In this document: positions 35,281-47,214 of the stretch, one piece after another
How positions within the stretch are numbered: the first letter of the stretch is position 1
Layout of the letters: each line of letters opens with the position of its first letter
NCBI GenBank assembly: GCA_032622095.1
Contig: CP136069.1
Coordinates: 124,949,450 to 125,013,449, forward strand
DNA length: 64,000 nucleotides
DNA from: Siphonodentalium dalli
Lineage: Eukaryota > Mollusca > Scaphopoda > Gadilida > Siphonodentaliidae
Direction: 5' to 3'
Translations under genes and position numbers: made by a program
Notes under the pieces: generated by a model
The model's database searches: none
The model's input: only the letters and a program-made list of their open reading frames with translations
Told to the model about the DNA's origin: nothing

Positions 35281-36064
35281 GGGTAGATGAAATACACGAT
35301 GATGGTGTATATGAATCTAGACTTGGTGGTGTCGAGGAACGTCGTGATATACTAATACAAATGGCCATAATCGAAAGCTGTCATCTTCATCCAGTTCTCA
35401 AGACATAGCAGATGTACTAGATGTATCTGCGATCCGGCTCAATTATGGACATGGATGTCGTGTCTTATCAGAATTCTACACCACAGTAGCTATTCCCGCC
35501 TGTCTAATATTAATGGCGTGATGTCACTTGCCTAATAATGACCACTAATTTGGAGAACACGAAAAATATCTTTTCTTTTATATTCTGGTAAATAAATTGA
35601 GAGAGAAAATTGTTCATTTGGATGGATACCAGATATATCATGTTTCGGAAAACTAAAAACCCATAATATACGTTAGTATTGGAATAGGTTTGAAATTGAA
35701 ATAGTGAAACAAGCAGAAAACCAAATTATATAATTGCCTCATAAGAAGTCATATTTGACCCCGACATTGAGACAATCTACAGGGGAATGCGTGGTACAAT
35801 AGGTAGATATAATATTATTTCATGAAAAATTACCGGTTAATGCTCGATTAGATATGCATAATAAGCCACTCTAAACACCACAAGGATGTGTGATCTTAAT
35901 GTAAATATAAACTCCACACTAAGATATTTTGGTCCCAAATTGGTAATGTTCCATGATAATGTATGTTTTGTGAATCAACTGAAGCTCTAGTCGAATGTCA
36001 CATGGTATTCTTCCTAAAAATGATGCCTTAGCTACAATTAATAGACATATTGTATAATTAAAGC

Positions 36065-36277
36065 ATGGTTATGACACTCCATTGCAGGGGTAATCAATTC
36101 GATTTAGGAGAGCGCACACATCTCAAACGAAAACTTAAAAGTGGAAAAGTGTCACAGCCAGAGGGGCCAGCGAGAAACCCATTTCCTGTGAGAAAATTTC
36201 ACCGTGTCCATGCAGGAATGAAAAATATTTGCAGACATCAGGCGGGGATTAAACTTTCAGATATATATAAAGAATAA
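36065..36277 (+). CDS. 70-codon ORF conserved in all X blocks (copy 1)
   Basis: A short basic frame (MVMTLHCRGNQFDLGERTHL ... HAGMKNICRHQAGIKLSDIY). It is unchanged at 42448-42660 and 52676-52888, but the surrounding DNA is almost equally identical, so conservation only reflects recent duplication. No domain is recognised. It may be an exon of a decayed gene or a chance frame. Confidence 0.25.
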   Translation: MVMTLHCRGNQFDLGERTHLKRKLKSGKVSQPEGPARNPFPVRKFHRVHAGMKNICRHQAGIKLSDIYKE

Positions 36278-36447
36278 ACACACGATAGGTATAATATCTG
36301 TTGCCCTTCCTGTTTACCCCAACTCGTCGGAAAGAATGGTTATATACTCTGCATTTCGTGAATTCTTCTAAGGCTTATTTCGTTCCCCGTAAGGCATGCA
36401 ATATTAACAATGCTGTACATTGATATATACAATAAGCCTTGGTACTG

Positions 36448-36645
36448 CATGAGTCGCGGCCATATTGGATCCACCCAGCCCCGTTCCGTTTAGTGCTACG
36501 TACAATGTCAAAGTTCTGGAGCAGCATGCCGTCTGAATGTTCATGAATTCCATATATGGAATGCTACTCCAGAACTTTGACATGTAGCACTAAAACAACA
36601 GAACGGGTCTGGATTGATGGTCTCGACTCAGTGACAAAGCTTATA
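36448..36645. mobile_element. GAGTCGC MITE, copy 2 (in X1)
   Basis: Inverted arms include GTTCCGTTTAGTGCTAC / GTAGCACTAAAACAACAGAAC and GTCAAAGTTCTGGAG / CTCCAGAACTTTGAC around CCATATATGG. It resembles 29345-29535. Confidence 0.7.
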
Positions 36646-36852
36646 CAATTACAGGCTATGGTATTTTTGTGACAACTTCCCTGTTATTGAATAAAGATCT
36701 ACCATCGAAGTATAAACAAAGTAGACCCTGTCTCGTTATTCAGTAACGCACAACATATATACATGTCATACATAACATATAATGATGACGATGTAGAGTA
36801 AAATATTTATGATGGTGTAGATTATTTTCTAAATTAAATACCTGGATGTGTA

Positions 36853-37024
36853 ATTATAAGCAACCAACGTCGTTTGTGATGTCATTTCGGGCGTAGACCT
36901 AACTATCAATGTCAGGCATTATAGGCATACGGTATAGGCTATTTTGTACGGCAATTTCGGCTTCTGACACCTACCATTGGCCTATGCATACATGACATGG
37001 CAAACGACGTTGATTCCATAATTA
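36853..37024. mobile_element. Small inverted-repeat element at the X1/Y1 junction
   Basis: The left arm TAATTATAAGCAACCAACG plus TCGTTTGTGATGTCAT and the right arm ATGGCAAACGACGTTG plus ATTCCATAATTATA are inverse. X2 (43240 on) lacks the first 44 bp of it, while Y1 begins right after its right arm, so the element marks a duplication breakpoint. Confidence 0.65.
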
Positions 37025-37059
37025 TATTGTATAGCGCAGGAAATTCACTCATGATATGA

Positions 37060-37550
37060 CCTCTCATAAGGATTAATGAAAATACATGTATGGTTCCATG
37101 AGGGTAAATTAAAATATGGTCACACCCAGAGAGGGTTAATTGAAATATGGTCCGATGAGGGTAAATTAAAATATCACATCACGGTTTTAAAAAATATGGT
37201 CCTATGGGGGTTAATTGATATATGGTCTAATGGGGTTAATAAAAAATATGGTCACATGATGGTTAATTAAAATTGTACCCTGATTCTTAATTAAAATACG
37301 GTCCCATGAGGGTTAATAAAAATATGGACCCATGGGGGGGGGGGGGGGTAATTGAAATATGGTCCCATTGTGAGGGTTAATTAAAATTCAAGTATGATGT
37401 CATCGGTGTTTATTAAACTACGGTCCCACTGGGGTGAAATACAATATAGTCCCATGAGGGTCAATTAAAAATGGTCCAATGAGGACTAATTATAATAAGC
37501 ACAGGGCTCCCCCATGAGGATCAATTAAAACATGGTCCCAGAAGGGGGGG
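37060..37550 (+). repeat. Minisatellite, ~30 bp unit
   Basis: GGGTTAATTAAAATATGGTC and variants (GGTCCCATGAGG) recur about 15 times, with poly-G runs at 37336 and 37545. The same array is at 47250-47747 in Y2. Confidence 0.85.
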
Positions 37551-38107
37551 GGGTAATTTCTGAACATTCTTCAATTCATATAGCATTCTTATATACCCCC
37601 AGTACACATAAATAAAAATGTTGTTTATAATTAGGCCACATTGTATATTAAACAACCAATGTGAAGTGTTAGTGTTGGAACTTTTCTTATTAACATCTCT
37701 ATGCATAGCTCCGATATATTCCGCATACAAAGAAATGAAAAGTCAATATTTACAAACAGCACGAAGGAGTAACGTGGGAATTGGTTAATAAATACCATCC
37801 CAATTCATTTGGAATATAACATGCCGATATTTGTCTCGTATAACTAAATGAAAAAGTTCACTAAAACGATATTAAATAACATTTTAAACACCGATATAAA
37901 CACACACCGTCTAGGATTCATGTTCGAATTAAAGTTCTTATACAATCATCAAATCCCCGTGCAGTATAATAGTAGATAGCATTCCGATTTAATTCCGATT
38001 TAATTCACGCGAATTCCCGTTAGAATTAATCGGCTCGCACTTCTTGGCATGCTAATAACAAACCATGTGTCAATCATGCATGTCTCGAGAGACGCCCGCT
38101 GCATGAA

Positions 38108-38990
38108 ATAATAATGTAAACGACAATAAACGAAATTGAAATTCCCAACTACACCTTTTACCGGACTCGGCCTCGGGGGGTCGCACTACAACTTTTAATG
38201 TGTCATAAAAATCCCCATTTCTATAAATAAAACGCCCATGCGTCCTTTGAATACCAAGAAACAGTAGCTCTGATTATACACCCGGATGGCGAAATAGCGT
38301 TATTTAAGGTGCACACACCACTCCGGATCGGACAGCATATACTGCACCAACGACAACATGCCTGGACAAATGTTGTAATGTGCCGGGGAAGTCGGCATTT
38401 GGCATTCAGTGGTTTCGAATGAGACTTTTCAGCCTGACAATCTTGGTATCTGAGAGTGTGGCACGGTGGACCATGGGGCCACGGTGGATTATTGGCTTTA
38501 AAAAAAAATCAGTTTGGAGGATATCCCTATATATGATGTCATCGGTGGGCCCCTATGTGTTGGTATCTGGATTTATAAGTCGGCTCCGCGCGAAGTCGGC
38601 CCCATATGAAGATGGCCCTGAGCACGAGGTGGGAGTTGAATGAAGACTTAATGCGGCTTAATTTGACTGAGTTCTGATTTATGTTAGAATACCCACAGGG
38701 GCCTGTAACGCGCTCCGCTGCCATCCCCATTTTGCACTGCCCATATATACGCAGCCTCTATACGCGCCTGCTTCACGTTTATGGTCCTTATTAACACCAC
38801 CGGTGTATGCTGTGCTTGAGATTTTAGAAAGCTGTGGGCGCTGACATTAACAGTGGGTGTTTTATTTATAGAATGGGAAATTTCGGTTTATTTAAAAGTC
38901 GAACTACGCGACCAGGAGGCCGAGTCCGGTAAAAGGTGTAGTTGGGAATTTCAATTTCGTTTATTGTCCTTTACATTATTATGTGACAAG
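38108..38990. repeat. Inverted-repeat segment, ~140 bp arms, in Y1
   Basis: The left arm (38108-38243, CCCAACTACACCTTTTACCGG) and right arm (38848-38990, CCGGTAAAAGGTGTAGTTGG) are inverse. The right-arm sequence also occurs at 15880-16010 and around 45750, next to R4 modules. The loop contains an inverse copy of the 13363-13460 segment. This is probably a non-autonomous element. Y2 carries the same structure at about 48302-49184. Confidence 0.65.
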
Positions 38991-39870
38991 CTATGTCAAT
39001 TACCAATAAAAAAATTTAAAAGATAATTTGTAAGTCTTATATTTCAACTTTTATATATATTTTTCGTTCTGCAGCCCACTGATGGTTGTGGTCGGAGACG
39101 GCCGATTCGGCCGCCGTTTCGTTAATTAGGTGCTGTTTGTTATTTCGGCCAATTTGGCCGTTTACTTCATGTCTGTTTTTCATCTGACGTGTGTGTCGAA
39201 TAAATGATGTGGAGGATTTATGTAAATGTTAGCCCAAACTACATTTCCAAGTAACGATGGTTTTGTTGTTTATTTTGAGGACTAATACCGCGTCAGATGA
39301 ATTCAGCCCAAATATGTTAACAGTTGTCGTGTAAAACATTCGGCAGTAGGTTAGCGTTATTTAGTATTTGTGGATGTCCTTTAACATGGGGAAAATAGAC
39401 TACTGCGCTTGAACGAGCATGTGAATTTGTCGTTTTTAATGTATAGCAACTTGATAATCAATAACAGAGGCATTCTCTGTCAAATATGGTCGCTCTATTT
39501 ACGGTATTAATTGCGGAACTTTCTAAAGTAAACTACGCGTAAACGGATACATACGGTAAATTATAGAAGGTGCCGGAATCGGCCTAATCGCCCCAGGGCC
39601 AACTCGCCCCAGTCGACGTGTGTCAATTCGGTACCTACTATAACATGTACCCGAGGATGAGTCCGGCTCGGAATAAAATATGTATACGGGTGTTATATAG
39701 CGTTTTGTCCGTTGTTTCTCAATGAATATTATTGAAATTTGGTGTATATGTCCGGGCTGGGACATGGAATACAACAACGTTTGAATTGTTTTTAAATTTA
39801 CAAATTTGTTGATTTTATTAAAAAAAAAATTCGTTCTGAAAACACACTATAAAGTGTATATAATATAATA

Positions 39871-40165
39871 ACGAACACGAGACATACATAATTTATAAAC
39901 TGTTAACAAAAGATATCAAATTCAATACATGACAAAGATGACTCAGTGGAGTTTATAAAGTGAACATAAAAACATTGAGGTAAGAATCTTTTTAAGGAAT
40001 GCAACTTTATTTAATGATAATAAACACATAAATTAAAATAACAAACATGAGACATACATAATTTATAAACTGTTAACAAAAGATATCAAACTCAATACAT
40101 GACAAAGATGACTCAGTGAAGTTTATAAAGTGAACATAAAAATATTAAGGTAAGAATCTTTTTAA
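39871..40165 (+). repeat. Two-copy tandem repeat, ~170 bp unit (Y1)
   Basis: The unit containing GAGACATACATAATTTATAA and GACAAAGATGACTCAGTG repeats once. The same array is at 50089-50383 in Y2. Confidence 0.85.
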
Positions 40166-41523
40166 GCATTACCAAACCGTTTAGCACAGACTACAGTCCA
40201 CTTCACTCATCCGATCATCACCAAACTTCATATTTATCTTGATATTGATCTATCAGATGAGAGCTATCAAATATTTTTTTAATTTCATAGGAAAAAATGG
40301 TCGCCAGCGGCCATATTGCATTTACGTTATATGTTATCGCGTTATGTCGATATCTAGTATTACTTAGAAATTTCACCTTTCCAGATTCATAATTGCTCCA
40401 TTGACTGTAACAGATGAAATTATTCCCCTCTTCGGATAGAGTGTCACTGAAACTTTATTTTGTCAGACTGTCTGTATAATCACTGATTATATATGGCAAT
40501 AATCTGTAATAAGATGTAGCACTATTTTATTTTATATTTACACGCATGCTGTTTTTATACAACAATTCGAATCCCCCCTAGATCATCATGTGATCGACCA
40601 TACATCGCGCGAGGACCTGGTTGAATGAAGGGGGGTTTTATGGATCACTTCTGTCCTCAAGCTAGATTATACTTATGACATTTAATGGCATTTTTCCTAA
40701 CGTGGAGGGTTAGATATGCTTGAGAAACCACCACTCTTTAATTCACACCAAGTTCTCAGCTGTCATGAACCCATAGCCATGATATATGGTTTATTTTATG
40801 TATACTAGTAATATAGTTATTTTCAGTACCTTTATATACCAGTACTGTGTATAACAATGCATATAAATTAATCAATGTATACATGTATATTGATTCAACG
40901 GATTCAGTGGTTTTGTCCATCAGTCTATCAAATTTGCGGGGAAAACATGGCCACAAGCAGTACACCCTGCTAAATTTCGAATTTGAATCAATTGGCGCAC
41001 CCTGCAGCCAGCTTTTATTGGAGAACTTTTTCTCATGTGGATATTTTGGGTCACCGCTAGATGTGAGCCATATTTTGTTCTCAAACTGTCCTTGTGAAGA
41101 CATCACTGCCAGCGGTGATCTTCAATTTTACTATTTTTATGGCTAAATAATTTGGTTGATCCTACAGACGACACCCCTTGTCCGATCGTCACCATATTCC
41201 ACAATGATCTTCTGGATAACCAGCGTGAGAGTAATCTAATTTTCCCGAATTTCGTTAAAAAACATTACCACAGGCAGCAATTTGGTATCTTACTCTTTGA
41301 TCCTCTTTTGCATGACTGAATTGTTTAGCAACTGTACAGACATATCCCTCATCTGATAGTCACCAAACTTCATATTGATCTTCGGGCTGACAACTAGATG
41401 GGAGCTATCGAATGCTTTGATTTTTTTTTTTGGAGGGGGGGGGTACCCAAACCGAAGAAAACAGTTTTTTTCCACCCTGTGTCTGCAGTTTTTTCCGCCC
41501 CCCCCCCGGTCAGGATGGTGTTA

Positions 41524-41787
41524 ATGGCCATGAAACGTCACCGGAGTGTATATTTGATGGTTCTAGATACACAGGATGAAGTTACTTCGCATGATCACCT
41601 TCAAAATCGGTTGAATTTACCTCAATACAAACAACCAGTTTTGGCGGTGCAGATGAATGGGGTAGATGAAATACACGATGATGGTGTATATGAATCTAGA
41701 CTTGGTGGTGTCGAGGAACGTCGTGATATACTAATACAAATGGCCATAATCGAAAGCTGTCATCTTCATCCAGTTCTCAAGACATAG
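41524..41787 (+). CDS. Uncharacterised ORF restored in X2 (also X3)
   Basis: From the in-frame methionine after the poly-C run, the frame reads MAMKRHRSVYLMVLDTQDEV and ends in CHLHPVLKT. In X1 the same frame is broken by the fold-back insertion after VLAVQMN. X3 carries it at 51752-52015. No domain is recognised. Its neighbours are repeats, so it may be a retained exon or a chance frame. Confidence 0.25.
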   Translation: MAMKRHRSVYLMVLDTQDEVTSHDHLQNRLNLPQYKQPVLAVQMNGVDEIHDDGVYESRLGGVEERRDILIQMAIIESCHLHPVLKT

Positions 41788-42447
41788 CAGATGTACTAGA
41801 TGTATCTGCGATCCGGCTCAATTATGGACATGGATGTCGTGTCTTATCAGAATTCTACACCACAGTAGCTATTCCCGCCTGTCTAATATTAATGACGTGA
41901 TGTCACTTGCCTAATAATGACCACTAATTTGGAGAACACGAAAAATATCTTTTCTTTTATATTCTGGTAAATAAATTGAGAGAGAAAATTGTTCATTTGG
42001 ATGGATACCAGATATATCATGTTTCGGAAAACCAAAAACCCATAATATACGTTAGTATTGGAATAGGTTTGAAATTGAAATAATGAAACAAGCAGAAAAC
42101 CAAATTATATAATTGCCTCATAAGAAGTCATATTTGACCCCGACGTTGAGACAATCTACAGGGGAATGCGTGGTACAATAGGTATATAGATATAATATTA
42201 TTTCATGAAAAATGACCGGTTAATGCTCGATTAGATATGCATAATAAGCCACTCTAAACACCACAAGGATGTGTGATCTTAATGTAAATATAAACTCCAC
42301 ACTAAGATATTTTGGTCCTAAATTGGTAATGTTCCATGATAATGTATGTTTTGTGAATCAACTGAAGCTCTAGTCGAATGTCACATGGTATTCTTCTTAA
42401 AAATGATGCCTTAGCTACAATTAATAGACATATTGTATAATTAAAGC

Positions 42448-42660
42448 ATGGTTATGACACTCCATTGCAGGGGCAATCAATTCGATTTAGGAGAGCGCAC
42501 ACATCTCAAACGAAAACTTAAAAGTGGAAAAGTGTCACAGCCAGAGGGGCCAGCGAGAAACCCATTTCCTGTGAGAAAATTTCACCGTGTCCATGCAGGA
42601 ATGAAAAATATTTGCAGACATCAGGCGGGGATTAAACTTTCAGATATATATAAAGAATAA
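42448..42660 (+). CDS. 70-codon ORF, copy 2
   Basis: The same frame as at 36065, within X2. No recognised domain. Confidence 0.22.
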   Translation: MVMTLHCRGNQFDLGERTHLKRKLKSGKVSQPEGPARNPFPVRKFHRVHAGMKNICRHQAGIKLSDIYKE

Positions 42661-42827
42661 ACACACGATAGGTATAATATCTATTGCCCTTCCTGTTTAC
42701 CCCAACTCGTCGGAAAGAATGGTTATATACTCTGCATTTCGTGAATTCTTCTAAGGCTTATTTCGTTCCCCGTAAGGCATGCAATATTTCCAATGCTGTA
42801 CATTGATATATACAATAAGCCTTGGTA

Positions 42828-43025
42828 CTGCATGAGTCGCGGCCATATTGGATCCACCCAGCCCCGTTCCGTTTAGTGCTACGTACAATGTCAAAGTTCT
42901 GGAGCAGCATGCCGTCTGAATGTTCATGAATTCCATATATGGAATGCTACTCCAGAACTTTGACATGTAGCACTAAAACAACAGAACGGGTCTGGATTGA
43001 TGGTCTCGACTCAGTGACAAAGCTT
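42828..43025. mobile_element. GAGTCGC MITE, copy 3 (in X2)
   Basis: Near-identical to the 36448 copy because it was duplicated along with block X. Confidence 0.7.
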
Positions 43026-44237
43026 ATACAATTACAGGCTATGGTATTTTTGTGACAACTTCCCTGTTATTGAATAAAGATCTACCATCGAAGTATAAAC
43101 AAAGTAGACCCTGTCTCGTTATTCAGTAACGCACAACATATATACATGTCATACATAACATATAATGATGACGATGTAGAGTAAAATATTTATGATGGTA
43201 TAGATTATTTTCTAAATTAAATACCTGGATGTGTAATTATAACTATCAATGTCAGGCATTATAGGCATACGGTATAGGCTATTTTGTACGGCAATTTCGG
43301 CTTCTGACACCTACATTGGCCTATGCATACACATGGCAAACGACGTTGATTCCATAATTATTACGCCACCTAGTGTGGTGTTACTTGCATTTGGTTTTTT
43401 TATATCGCATGGAGTACAGGGCGAATGTATTCTTGGAGATTGTTTGTACCTTACTCAATCGTACCGATATAATCACGTAGATGCCGAAATTGTAAAGTTA
43501 ACGCCAGCGGTGTATAATACGTTTATGAAAATATGATAAATCCTATCGATAGAGTCAGGACAGGCTCAAATTGTAAACTTAAAGTCACCGGTGTAATAAT
43601 ATGTTGTTGAAAATATAAATAATCTGATAGCCTGAAAATATTGTATAACCTATTGGGAGCCCATAATAAATGGGAATAACCTATTGGGAGCCCCTTCTGT
43701 ATTTTATGGAGATTGTTTGTACCTTACTGAATCGTACCGATATAATCACGTAGATGCCGAAGTTGTAAAGTTAACGCCACTGGTGTATAATATGTTTATG
43801 ATAAATCGTATCGATAGAGTGAGGACAGGCTCAAATTGTAAACTTAAAGTCGAAAATATAAATAATCTGATAGCCTGAAAACATTGTATAACCTGTTGGG
43901 AGCCCCCTGGTGTAGTGAACTGAATTATGGGTAATTTTACTTGGAGTGCGCATGTCTGTTTTTTTTGTAGTAACGGCCATCTTTTATTTTCTGCATGCGC
44001 AGTCTATATGCGTTCTTTTGGGGAAATTCGCTATTTTGGTTAAGTGAAACAATGGTATGAGTTCAATGTTTGTTTGTATATAAGAAAGTATATTGAATTT
44101 TGGAGGCCGACAATTGTATCTATTTGAAGATTAAAAGTTGCTTGTGTGTATTTAGCTGTGCATGGTTCGTTAATTAGGCCAGCCTATTGTCATATTAGAA
44201 CGTCTCCAATAACATACAACCTCTCTGCAGTTAACAT

Positions 44238-44303
44238 TGTGAATTTGGCAACAGTCCAAGCAGGCCCTCTAATGGAGCACTGTGAATTTGGCAACAGTCC
44301 AAG
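44238..44303 (+). repeat. Short direct repeat beside a hairpin
   Basis: TGTGAATTTGGCAACAGTCC occurs at 44238 and again at 44281, 43 bp apart, immediately left of the hairpin. Confidence 0.85.
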
Positions 44304-44322
44304 ACACGTGGGGTATATATAG

Positions 44323-44465
44323 AATACACACGTAGTGTTTCTGAATACCAAATTTACACCACGAGTGGGATTGATGGTTTACCACACGAGCTTTAGCGAG
44401 TGTGGTAAATCATCAATCCCACGAGTGGTGTAAATTTGGTATTCAGAAACACTACGTGTGTATTT
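44323..44465. repeat. Near-perfect 143 bp palindrome (hairpin)
   Basis: The left arm AATACACACGTAGTGTTTCT, then GAATACCAAATTTACACC and ACGAGTGGGATTGATG, is mirrored almost perfectly by the right arm ending AGAAACACTACGTGTGTATT. The loop is about 8-10 nt around GCTTTAG. Arm identity this high implies a recent origin or active maintenance. Confidence 0.9.
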
Positions 44466-45739
44466 TGTTTATACCATGACCGGTACAGGAGCAACAACTG
44501 CTATGAAATCGAAATAAACCCACTTAAATTAAGATGATTCTGTCGCACCATTCACAATCATCCCCGTTGTGTTCCCCACACTTGGCCGTACATCGACGTA
44601 CACTATCACAGCTGATCAGGCGTATTGATACATTGAATTAGGTCAACATTCAATTGTACGAATATGGTATCATTGTAGCCAATTCACAATAAACTGTAAT
44701 CATGATGAAACCGCCATAAATAAACAACATGAATATATATATGGGAATACGAATTTAATGAATATAAATATAACACATTGCGGGAACTTTTTTTTCTCCG
44801 CCGTACAGTGAACAGGAAACCACGAAAGTCATTTTGAAATCCACCGTTTGTTGTTCGAGTTTTTTACGTCTATTTCTTGAAATATATGTTCAATTTGTTG
44901 ATCTGGATGTGATTTCCACGGAAATAACTGTTCGTTTTTATCGCATTAGTGAGTATAATATTCAATTGAATCGAAAGTATCAAATTGTTTTCATCGCGAG
45001 GCGCTACATTTTAAAAATAGAGTGATTTTGATCGAGGTCATGGAAGGTTAATGAAAGGTCAACTCGGATGTAGTTCTACTATGGGTATAAACTTTAACCA
45101 TTGAAATGCCATTAAAACGTGTTACCCACAGTAGAAACGTGTTACCCACGGTCGGACTCCTGTTCACACACAGTAGGGTGTACAGCACAAATATATTATA
45201 TAGCATGTTTGTACACAGTACAATAGGGAGTCATGGTATAAAATAACTGAACACCTGTGGCCAACTTGATCTCCAGAATGTTTTTAAGTGGAAGGGACAG
45301 TGTAGTGGGGTGGGGGTGGAAGTTAGATTTTGAGTGTGTATGATTCACAACTTTTGTAAAAAAAAGTTAATGCACATGTAGTTGGAAATTTCATACATTA
45401 TTACACTACAACATAAAGGTTAAAATACATGGTTACCATTGCCTGGTATCCCAACTAGTAATTATTGTCCCCATTATGATGGGGACGGGGATCGAATGAT
45501 GGAGGTATTTTGAGGGGGTGGGAGTCACAACTGTTATAAAGAATTTTAACAGTTGGAAATTTCATACATGATTACACTAACTTTTTGTCCCCATTTATTT
45601 TACTGCTGTCTTGTTTGTTACTGTATTCCTGATATGGAAATAATAAAGAGCATTTATTACGCCACCTGTGGTGTATCTAGCTGCTGAGATTTTGATATTG
45701 CGTGGTGGACAGGGCGAATGCATTGTGGGGCTTTTATTT

Positions 45740-46010
45740 ATAGAGTTGGAAATTCCGTTTATTTAAAAGTCGGAACTACGCGACCAGTAGCCCAAGTCCA
45801 GTAAAACGGTTCGTTATAGGTGCTGGTTGTTATTGTTATTTTAACGGAATTCTGAGTTGGTCATTCGCGAAACCAATATATTTTATATTCTATAATTAAA
45901 ACCGTGGGTATATAATATATGATCCTCTTTATGGATATTGTAGGAAGGTAAATTTAGCTAAAGCGGTGGGATATCTTGCAAGACAACACATTTCGGTTTG
46001 CGCTATAACT
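45740..46010 (+). repeat. R4-related modules in the spacer
   Basis: It contains TTTATTTAAAAGTCGGAACT, AACGGAATTCTGAG and AGCTAAAGCGGTGGGATATC, diverged forms of the R4 modules at 15-16.8 kb. Confidence 0.55.
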
Positions 46011-46697
46011 GCTCAATGTTTTAAGGTGTTACACAACGTCTGATAAAAAGAGTTCTATCGGGAATATTCACACTATTTTTTCAGAGAACATGCATAGAGT
46101 AAACATAGTCCTATCGGACTATCGTAAAGTAGTTCCGTTTAATTCGGGATTAATTAACCCTCAGACTGCCGAAACTGCCGACAATAAATTCGCTTGTTCG
46201 TGTCCGCCGAAAATCAAACTTGCCTGTTTAGAGGTCCCATTTTCGTGGCTAATGGTGATAGAATCACAATTTCAGTCAAATTCATGGATAAATTACATTA
46301 CACTTAATCGGCTTATGTCCGCGGCCATAAACCTGCGTTTTGATAACAATTTATTTGAGACAAACTGTTGCGCGGGTATCAGTCGGCGCTTATCGGTTGA
46401 AGTTATTATGATCGTGCAGCCTGCGCGTGCAACAAGTGTTCAAATACAACAGAAGAAACAAATACTATGTCAAATAAATAACGTCATCAATGGACAGACA
46501 AGTTTCATTTCCGCGGGACACGAAAAAGCGAATTTAATGTCGTCAGTTTCGGCAGTCTGAGGGGTTTAATTAATCTCCTTTACGATATCCCGATAGGACT
46601 ATATTTACACTATGTTCTCTGAAAAAAAATGGTGTGAATATTCCCGATAGAACTATTTTTATCAGACGTTTTGTAACACATTAAAACATTGAGCATT
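46011..46697. mobile_element. Inverted-repeat element with ~170 bp arms
   Basis: The left arm starts GCTCAATGTTTTAAGGTG and contains TCTATCGGGAATATTCACAC and CAGACTGCCGAAACTG. The right arm is the inverse (CAGTTTCGGCAGTCTGAG; GTGTGAATATTCCCGATAGA; TTAAAACATTGAGC). The internal ~340 bp is unrelated to other window repeats. The 156-codon frame at 46090-46560 crosses both arms and is not a credible gene. Confidence 0.8.
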
Positions 46698-46984
46698 TGG
46701 CGCAATTTTCTGGAATTTCGGACTATTTCGTCTATAAAAATACGATGAGCAACTGAAAATGTTTTTCAACATTCTGGAAGGGGTAGATGTCCAGGTATAT
46801 ATGTTTAAAATTTCACGCATAAACTATGACAGATAACAAAGTTATAATTAGTTTTATAGGCCCACCATAAATCCCCTATAATAAACGCATGCCCCCGTAA
46901 GCACATGGCTTTGCTGTGGATGCTTTCGTTCCCAGCATGCATCATTCTCGCTATCTGTAAAATGTCTATGAACAATGGCTGTGC

Positions 46985-47214
46985 CACGCACTCTTAGCTT
47001 TGATCCGCATTTAGAAGCATTCTGGTGTGGCGAATGAGAAACCTGCAGTAATTTATAAGCCGTAGTTCATTGTAATAATTTGAAGAATTACTTATCTTAA
47101 CGGAATTCTGAGGCGGTCCATTCATGTAACCAATATATTTTATATTATGATTTATATTTATGGCTAATAATACGATCTTGGTGGCGTTACCATTTCTGAC
47201 TATGGTTTTCTTGT
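46985..47214 (+). repeat. R4 repeat fragment at the Y2 junction
   Basis: Carries TTTGATCCGCATTTAGAAGC, AACGGAATTCTGAGGCGG and TTTCTGACTATGGTTTTC, as at 15-16.8 kb. Y2 begins immediately after it, so an R4 copy borders the duplication breakpoint. Confidence 0.65.

Larger units (their letters stand above)
34093..37024 (+). repeat. Segmental duplication block X, copy 1
   Basis: It starts at GGTACCCAAACCGAAG, after a G-run, and is near-identical to X2 (41420-43362) and X3 (51632-52957). It differs mainly by the 951 bp insertion at 34330-35280 and a 44 bp segment (36859-36902) absent from X2. It contains the 70-codon ORF and a GAGTCGC MITE. The right limit is where Y1 begins. Confidence 0.85.
37025..41419 (+). 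repeat. Segmental duplication block Y, copy 1
   Basis: From ATTGTATAGCGCAGGAAATT to the G-run before X2, it is near-identical to Y2 (47215-51631). Differences are homopolymer lengths, a few substitutions and a 24 bp absence near 38984. It contains a GGTTAATTAAAATATGG minisatellite, an inverted-repeat segment, a two-copy tandem repeat and no confident gene. The 87-, 84-, 116- and 99-codon frames are copied in Y2 without independent support. Confidence 0.85.
41420..43362 (+). repeat. Segmental duplication block X, copy 2
   Basis: Near-identical to X1 without the 951 bp insertion and without 44 bp of the small element at its right end. After CCATAATTAT it diverges into the unique spacer. Block edges coincide with G-runs and a MITE. 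Confidence 0.85.
43363..45650. other. Unique spacer between the duplications, left part
   Basis: It contains a direct duplication (TGTACCTTACTCAATCGTAC at 43446 and a TGTACCTTACTGAATCGTAC-like copy at 43718), a long hairpin at 44323-44465 and AT-rich DNA. TTACGCCACCTAGTGTGGTG at 43361 recurs in diverged form at 45658. No gene was seen. Confidence 0.5.

Noticed and set aside
46090-46560. 156-codon frame
   Set aside because: It begins and ends inside the two inverted arms of a non-coding element.
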